A stretch of 10,270 nucleotides of DNA from Streptomyces regalis (GTDB lineage: Bacteria > Actinomycetota > Actinomycetes > Streptomycetales > Streptomycetaceae): NCBI RefSeq assembly GCF_001509475.1, contig NZ_LLZG01000419.1, positions 1-10,270 on the forward strand. The letters run 5' to 3'. The notes below the pieces were generated by a model. It was not told the DNA's origin, searched no databases, and was given only the letters and a program-made list of their open reading frames with translations. Within the stretch, counting starts at the first letter, position 1. The number at the start of each line of letters is the position of its first letter. Below, in pieces: positions 6,986 through 10,270 of the stretch. The position numbers and the translations under genes are program-made.

Positions 6986-7072
6986 GGGAGAGCCTCCATT
7001 CGGCTTACTTCGGTCAGCCGGAAGCCATAAGGTATTGCCAAGGACCATTGATTGGGAAGGGGGTCCGGCCAT
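6986..7072. promoter_or_regulatory. Divergent promoter region between the GlnA homologue and the FadR-type regulator
   Basis: This 87-bp gap must hold both outward promoters. It contains the ribosome sites of both genes: GGAGG on the minus strand (rc of 6993-6997) and GGAAGGGGG at 7055-7063 on the plus strand. An imperfect dyad lies at 7002-7026 (GGCTT...AAGCC around CGG/CCG). The 9-mer GGTATTGCC (7031-7039) recurs upstream of the permease. The gap is so short that a bound repressor would be likely to affect both directions. I cannot place exact -35/-10 boxes. Confidence 0.7.
7031..7039 (+). promoter_or_regulatory. Candidate operator, copy 1 (GGTATTGCC)
   Basis: The partly dyad-symmetric 9-mer GGTATTGCC (GGnAnTnCC) lies between the divergent GlnA and regulator genes, with AA before it and AAGG after it. 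The same nine bases occur at 7890-7898 before the permease. Short, partly symmetric sites are usual for GntR/FadR-type regulators, and one is encoded next door. Binding is inferred from position and recurrence only. Confidence 0.45.
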
Positions 7073-7837
7073 ATGTCGCAGTCCGACCACATGCCGCAGG
7101 CGGGCACGGAGCACGGGGCGCCCGGAGCCGACGACCGACTGACGTCGGTACTGCGGCCGGTGCGGGCGGGCAACGGCTTCGAGGAGGCCCTGGAGCAGAT
7201 CCTCCAGGTCGTCCGGCTCGGCCTGGTGCCGGGCGGCGAACGGCTGCCGGCGGAGCGCGAGCTGGCCGACCGGCTCGGGATCAGCCGGGTGACGCTGCGC
7301 GAGGTGCTGAAGGTGCTCCAGGACCAGGGCCTGGTCGAGTCGCGGCGCGGGCGCTACGGCGGCACGTTCGTGCTGCCACGCCCCGAGACCCCGGGCGAGG
7401 AGGAGCTGCGCCGCCGGCTGAAGGACGTGGACGTCGAGGACGCGCTGCGCTTCCGCGAGGTGCTGGAGGTGGGCGCGGCCGGACTGTGCGCGGCGCACGG
7501 GCTGGACGAGGAGCAGACCGACCGGCTGCGCGAGGCCCTGGCCCGCACGCACGACGCCCCGCTCGCCGAGTACCGCCGTCTGGACACCCTGCTGCACCTG
7601 ACGCTCGCCGAGCTGTCCGGCTCCCCCACGCTCACCGCCCAGTACGCGGCCGTCCGCGCGACCGTCAACGACCTGCTCGACTGCATCCCGCTCCTCGTCC
7701 GCAACCTGGAGCACTCCCAGCGGCAGCACACCGCCCTGGTGGAGGCCGTGATCGAGGGCAATGCCGAGTGCGCGCGGGAGATCATGCGCGAGCACTGCGG
7801 GGGCACGGCGGCGCTGCTGCGCGGCTTCCTCGGCTGA
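7073..7837 (+). CDS. FadR-subfamily (GntR/FCD) transcriptional regulator
   Basis: A 254-residue regulator. The N-terminal winged helix-turn-helix (about 38-100) has the GntR pattern: ERLPAERELADRLGISRVTL followed by EVLKVLQDQGLVES and the wing RRGRYGGTFV. The C-terminal all-helical FCD ligand domain spans about 125-250. D171, H175, H219 and H241 fall where metal-binding FCD proteins have their Asp and three His ligands, including the 22-residue spacing of the last two. I chose ATG 7073 because GGAAGGGGG lies 9 nt upstream; an upstream in-frame TTG at 7052 would place the ribosome site inside the gene. It is divergent from the GlnA operon and faces the same way as the permease, so it is the obvious local regulator. 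FCD proteins usually release DNA on binding a small carboxylate, which would suit a gamma-glutamyl intermediate or pathway acid. That ligand is a guess. Confidence 0.92.
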   Translation: MSQSDHMPQAGTEHGAPGADDRLTSVLRPVRAGNGFEEALEQILQVVRLGLVPGGERLPAERELADRLGISRVTLREVLKVLQDQGLVESRRGRYGGTFVLPRPETPGEEELRRRLKDVDVEDALRFREVLEVGAAGLCAAHGLDEEQTDRLREALARTHDAPLAEYRRLDTLLHLTLAELSGSPTLTAQYAAVRATVNDLLDCIPLLVRNLEHSQRQHTALVEAVIEGNAECAREIMREHCGGTAALLRGFLG

Positions 7838-8010
7838 GCAGCCGCGTCACGTGCCGGTGAGCCAAGGTTTTACGGGCGATTAACGCAAGGGTATTGCCTT
7901 CCCGCGGCCGACACCGCAAAGGTGTGGATCCATTCCATTGAGCCGGAGCTCGGTCGACCCCACCGTGCCCGGAACTGCTCGGTGTCCGCCACCTCGTGGG
8001 GAGTCCACCC
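7838..8010 (+). promoter_or_regulatory. Permease promoter/leader region
   Basis: These 173 bp follow the regulator stop. GCCAAGG (7861-7867) and GGTATTGCC (7890-7898) are both also found, overlapping, in the divergent region at 7031-7043. A possible promoter is TTGCCT (7894-7899), 18 bp, then AAAGGT (7918-7923), a poor -10; if real, the shared 9-mer would overlap its -35. GGGGAG (7998-8003) is a good ribosome site 7 nt before the permease ATG. A 7-bp inverted repeat spans the regulator stop (7820-7826 with 7840-7846) without a T-tract. Confidence 0.55.
7890..7898 (+). promoter_or_regulatory. Candidate operator, copy 2 (GGTATTGCC)
   Basis: This is an exact repeat of the nine bases at 7031-7039. 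Here the surroundings extend the symmetry: AAGG (7887-7890) and CCTT (7897-7900) flank the core as AAGGnnATnnCCTT over 14 bp. Its place about 110 bp before the permease start suits control of import by the adjacent FadR-type regulator. No binding evidence is available from sequence. Confidence 0.45.
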
Positions 8011-9453
8011 ATGTCCCTGGAATCCACAAGCACACCCGCCCCCGAGGCGGACGACTATCTGGAGCGCAGAACGCTGCGCCGCGGCAGCGCCGGCTGGGTG
8101 CTGCTGACCGGCCTCGGCGTCGCCTACGTCGTCTCCGGCGACTACTCGGGCTGGAACTTCGGCCTGGCCGAGGGCGGCTTCGGGGGCCTGGCGATCGCCA
8201 TGGTGCTCATGGGCGCGATGTACGCGTGCATGGTCTTCGCCCTCGCCGAGCTGTCCTCGATCCTGCCGACGGCGGGCGGGGGCTACGGCTTCGCCCGCCG
8301 GGCGCTCGGCCCGTGGGGCGGCTTCCTGACCGGTACGGCGATCCTCATCGAGTACGTCCTCGCGCCCGCCGCCATCGTCATCTTCATCGGCGACTACGTC
8401 GAGTCGCTGGGCCTGTTCGGGCTGGAGTCCGGCTGGCCGATGTACCTGGTCTGTTTCGCGATCTTCCTCGGCATCCACCTGTGGGGCGTGGGCGAGGCGT
8501 TGCGCTTCAGCTTCGTGGTCACCGGGATCGCGGTGGTCGCCCTGATCGTGTTCGCGCTGGCGGCGCTGCCCGACTTCTCCTTCGCGTCGCTGGACGACAT
8601 CCCGGTCGACTCCTCGGCGGCGGGGTCGAACTCCTGGCTGCCCTTCGGCCTGCTCGGCATCTGGGCGGCGTTCCCCTTCGGCATGTGGTTCTTCCTGGGT
8701 GTCGAGGGGGTTCCGCTGGCGGCCGAGGAGACGAAGGAGCCGGCCCGTACGCTGCCGAAGGCGATCCGCTGGTCGATGGCCATCCTGGTGGTGCTGGCCG
8801 TGGTGACGTTCTTCGCGGCCGCCGGTGCGCGTGGCTCGGCGGCGATCCAGGAGGCGGGCAACCCGCTGGTCGAGGCGCTTCAGCCGGACGGCAAGGCCAC
8901 GACGCTGAGCCGGATCGTGAACTACGCGGGCCTGGCGGGCCTGGTGGCGTCGTTCTTCTCCCTGATCTACGCGGGCTCGCGCCAGCTGTTCGCCCTGTCC
9001 CGCGCGGGCTACCTGCCCCGCTTCCTCTCCCTCACCAGCCGCCGCAAGGCGCCGTACCTCGGCCTGCTGGTGCCCGGCACGATCGGCTTCCTGCTGGCGG
9101 CGATGTCGGGGAACGGCGCCCGGATGCTGAACATCGCGGTCTTCGGCGCGACCATCTCCTACGCGCTGATGTCCCTGTCGCACATCGTGCTGCGCCGCCG
9201 CGAGCCGGAACTTCCGCGCCCGTACCGTACGCCGGGCGGGATGCTGACCTCCTCGGTCGCCCTGGTGCTGGCCTGTGCGGCGCTGGTGGCCACGTTCCTG
9301 GTGGACGTGACGGCCGCGTTGATCGCGCTCGCCGTGTACGTGGTCGCGATCGGGTACTTCGGCCTGTACAGCCGTAAGCGGCTGGTGGCGAGGGCGCCGG
9401 AGGAGGAGTTCGCGGCGCTGGCGGCGGCCGAGGCAGAGTTGGCACGGGACTGA
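8011..9453 (+). CDS. APC-superfamily permease, ethanolamine permease (Eat)-like
   Basis: A 480-residue inner-membrane transporter with about 12 hydrophobic helices (near 28-46, 58-80, 106-128, 143-163, 168-187, 212-232, 254-274, 303-325, 348-366, 374-394, 411-431, 434-453). The segment VVSGDYSGWNFGLAEGG (40-56) in helix 1 is characteristic of ethanolamine-type APC permeases. GVEGVPLAAEETKEPARTLP (230-249) is the conserved APC loop, and AGSRQLFALSRAGYLP (321-336) the loop after helix 8. The N-terminus is hydrophilic, and the C-terminal tail is Ala/Glu-rich with a likely coiled or helical end. The ATG at 8011 has GGGGAG 7 nt upstream; an earlier in-frame GTG at 7996 precedes that site and is rejected. 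Its inferred job is proton-coupled uptake of ethanolamine or a similar amine for the divergent catabolic operon. The hydrolase gene follows after 24 bp, so the two are probably co-transcribed. Confidence 0.92.
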   Translation: MSLESTSTPAPEADDYLERRTLRRGSAGWVLLTGLGVAYVVSGDYSGWNFGLAEGGFGGLAIAMVLMGAMYACMVFALAELSSILPTAGGGYGFARRALGPWGGFLTGTAILIEYVLAPAAIVIFIGDYVESLGLFGLESGWPMYLVCFAIFLGIHLWGVGEALRFSFVVTGIAVVALIVFALAALPDFSFASLDDIPVDSSAAGSNSWLPFGLLGIWAAFPFGMWFFLGVEGVPLAAEETKEPARTLPKAIRWSMAILVVLAVVTFFAAAGARGSAAIQEAGNPLVEALQPDGKATTLSRIVNYAGLAGLVASFFSLIYAGSRQLFALSRAGYLPRFLSLTSRRKAPYLGLLVPGTIGFLLAAMSGNGARMLNIAVFGATISYALMSLSHIVLRRREPELPRPYRTPGGMLTSSVALVLACAALVATFLVDVTAALIALAVYVVAIGYFGLYSRKRLVARAPEEEFAALAAAEAELARD

Positions 9454-9477
9454 AGCATCGACTGTGAGGGAGTTGTG

Positions 9478-10161
9478 GTGGCCAGGCCGTTGATCGGTGT
9501 CAGCACCTATCTGGAGTCCGGTGCGCGCTGGGGCGTGTGGGAGCTGGAGGCGGCGCTGCTGCCGGCCGGCTATCCGCGGCTGGTGCAGCGGGCGGGTGGC
9601 CTGGCCGCGATGCTTCCGCCGGACGACCCGGCGCACGCGGCCGCGGCCGTCGCCCGGCTGGACGGGCTGGTCATCGCGGGCGGTCCGGATGTCGAGCCGG
9701 TCCGGTACGGCGCGGAGCGTGAGCCCCGCACCGGGCCGGCGGCGCGGGAGCGGGACGCCTGGGAGCTGGCCCTGATCGACGCGGCGTTGGCCGCGGGCAT
9801 CCCTCTGCTGGGGATCTGCCGGGGCATGCAGCTCCTGAACGTCGCCCTCGGCGGCACCCTCGTGCAGCACATCGACGGGCACGCGGAGGTCGTGGGCGTC
9901 TTCGGCAGCCACAGCGTGAAGCCGGTGCCGGGGAGTTTGTACGCCGGTGTCGTGCCGGAGGAGACGTCGGTGCCGACGTATCACCACCAGGCCGTGGAGC
10001 GTCTGGGTACGGGCCTGGTGGCGTCGGCGTACGCGGAGGACGGGACGGTGGAGGCGATCGAACTGCCCACTGCTCCCTGGACGTTGGGAGTTCAGTGGCA
10101 TCCGGAGATGGGTGAGGATCTGCGGGTGATGCGGGGGTTGGTGCGGGCGGCTGGTGGCTGA
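9478..10161 (+). CDS. Class I glutamine amidotransferase-like gamma-glutamyl hydrolase (peptidase C26, PuuD-like)
   Basis: A 227-residue class I GATase-fold hydrolase. IGVSTYLE at the N-terminus and GGPDVEPVRYG (68-78) match PuuD-type proteins. The nucleophile is C114 in the elbow GICRGMQ, and H208 and E210 in QWHPE complete the triad. HHQ (169-171) is the usual pre-triad motif. It is a little shorter than E. coli PuuD (about 254). The start is GTG 9478, with GAGG (9466-9469) 8 nt upstream; GTG 9475 is the alternative and adds one residue. It lies 24 bp after the permease stop, in the same transcript. No synthase partner that would use released ammonia is adjacent, so hydrolysis of a gamma-glutamyl amide is more likely than an amidotransfer role. 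Inferred reaction: gamma-glutamylglycine (or the locus's equivalent acid) to glutamate plus glycine, closing the pathway and recycling the glutamate. Confidence 0.92.
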   Translation: MARPLIGVSTYLESGARWGVWELEAALLPAGYPRLVQRAGGLAAMLPPDDPAHAAAAVARLDGLVIAGGPDVEPVRYGAEREPRTGPAARERDAWELALIDAALAAGIPLLGICRGMQLLNVALGGTLVQHIDGHAEVVGVFGSHSVKPVPGSLYAGVVPEETSVPTYHHQAVERLGTGLVASAYAEDGTVEAIELPTAPWTLGVQWHPEMGEDLRVMRGLVRAAGG

Positions 10162-10171
10162 CGGGAGTTCT

Positions 10172-10270
10172 TCGCCCCCGCCGCCCCTACCCATTCCCGT
10201 CCCCTGGGGGCTGCCGCCCCCAGACCCCCGCTTCGGCCCTGAACGGGCCTCGTCCTCAAACGCCGGACGG
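10172..10270. repeat. Streptomyces-type GC-rich intergenic repeat with three hairpins; probable terminator (runs off right edge)
   Basis: Starting about 10 bp after the hydrolase stop is a C-rich stretch, then three successive dyads. Stem 1 is CTGGGGGC (10204-10211) with GCCCCCAG (10216-10223), a perfect 8-bp stem with a 4-nt loop. Stem 2 is GGCCC (10235-10239) with GGGCC (10245-10249). Stem 3 is CGTCC (10251-10255) with GGACG (10265-10269), enclosing TCAAACGCC. From memory, the wording CCCCAGACCCC...CCTCAAACGCCGGACGG recurs in many copies between genes in Streptomyces genomes. Its function is not established; stem 1 could work as a T-tract-less terminator for the permease-hydrolase unit. No gene is seen here. 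Confidence 0.75.

Noticed and set aside
7052..7075. Earlier TTG start (7052) for the regulator
   Set aside because: The ribosome site GGAAGGGGG would fall inside the gene, whereas it is well placed for ATG 7073.
5615..7795. Extending the GlnA frame upstream to 726 codons
   Set aside because: The upstream part is antisense to the regulator; GTG 6985 with GGAGG 7 nt upstream gives the normal GS length.
7820..7846. Terminator after the regulator gene
   Set aside because: The 7-bp inverted repeat spans the stop codon, has a 13-nt loop and no T-tract; too weak to call.
7870..10194. Minus-strand open frame of 774 codons
   Set aside because: It is the antisense of the permease and hydrolase genes, is rich in Arg/Gln/Gly/His/Asp and shows no motif.
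1..10270. CRISPR array, mobile element, tRNA or rRNA
   Set aside because: No spaced short repeats, transposase or integrase motifs, terminal inverted repeats, or RNA-gene signatures were found on either strand by eye.

Overview
The window looks like chromosomal DNA from a Streptomyces or close actinomycete. GC content is very high, codon third positions are nearly all G or C, GTG starts are common, and the right edge carries a hairpin-rich intergenic repeat of a kind that recurs in Streptomyces genomes. There are eight protein genes and no sign of RNA genes, CRISPR arrays, insertion sequences or phage genes.

Left part (1-2459): the 5' portion of a minus-strand gene for a Pro/Ala/Gly-rich low-complexity protein runs off the left edge and contains a 15-residue tandem repeat. 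Divergent from it is a PLP enzyme of the D-serine dehydratase / D-threonine aldolase-like family (1257-2459). This converges tail to tail, across a 30-bp gap, on the minus-strand operon.

Centre and right (2490-10161): a divergent locus is built around a GlnA4-like glutamine synthetase homologue. Leftward from the 87-bp divergent region (6986-7072) run the GlnA homologue, an aldehyde dehydrogenase (overlapping it by 4 bp), an SDR oxidoreductase (7 bp further on) and a DUF2510 membrane protein (20 bp further on). Rightward run a FadR-type (GntR/FCD) regulator, an ethanolamine-permease-like APC transporter and a PuuD-like class I glutamine amidotransferase (gamma-glutamyl hydrolase).

Together the genes spell out a complete gamma-glutamylation route for a small amino alcohol, most likely ethanolamine. 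The steps would be import by the permease, ATP-dependent gamma-glutamylation by the GlnA homologue, oxidation of the hydroxyl to an aldehyde (SDR) and then to an acid (aldehyde dehydrogenase), and release of glutamate plus glycine by the hydrolase. It parallels the Puu putrescine pathway, with an alcohol dehydrogenase-like SDR where PuuB amine oxidase would be. The synthetase step is known from Streptomyces coelicolor GlnA4; the later steps here are inference from gene content.

The two promoter regions of the locus (before the regulator/GlnA pair and before the permease) share the 9-mer GGTATTGCC, a candidate operator for the FadR-type regulator. The right edge (about 10172-10270) carries a three-hairpin intergenic repeat that probably also terminates the permease-hydrolase transcript.
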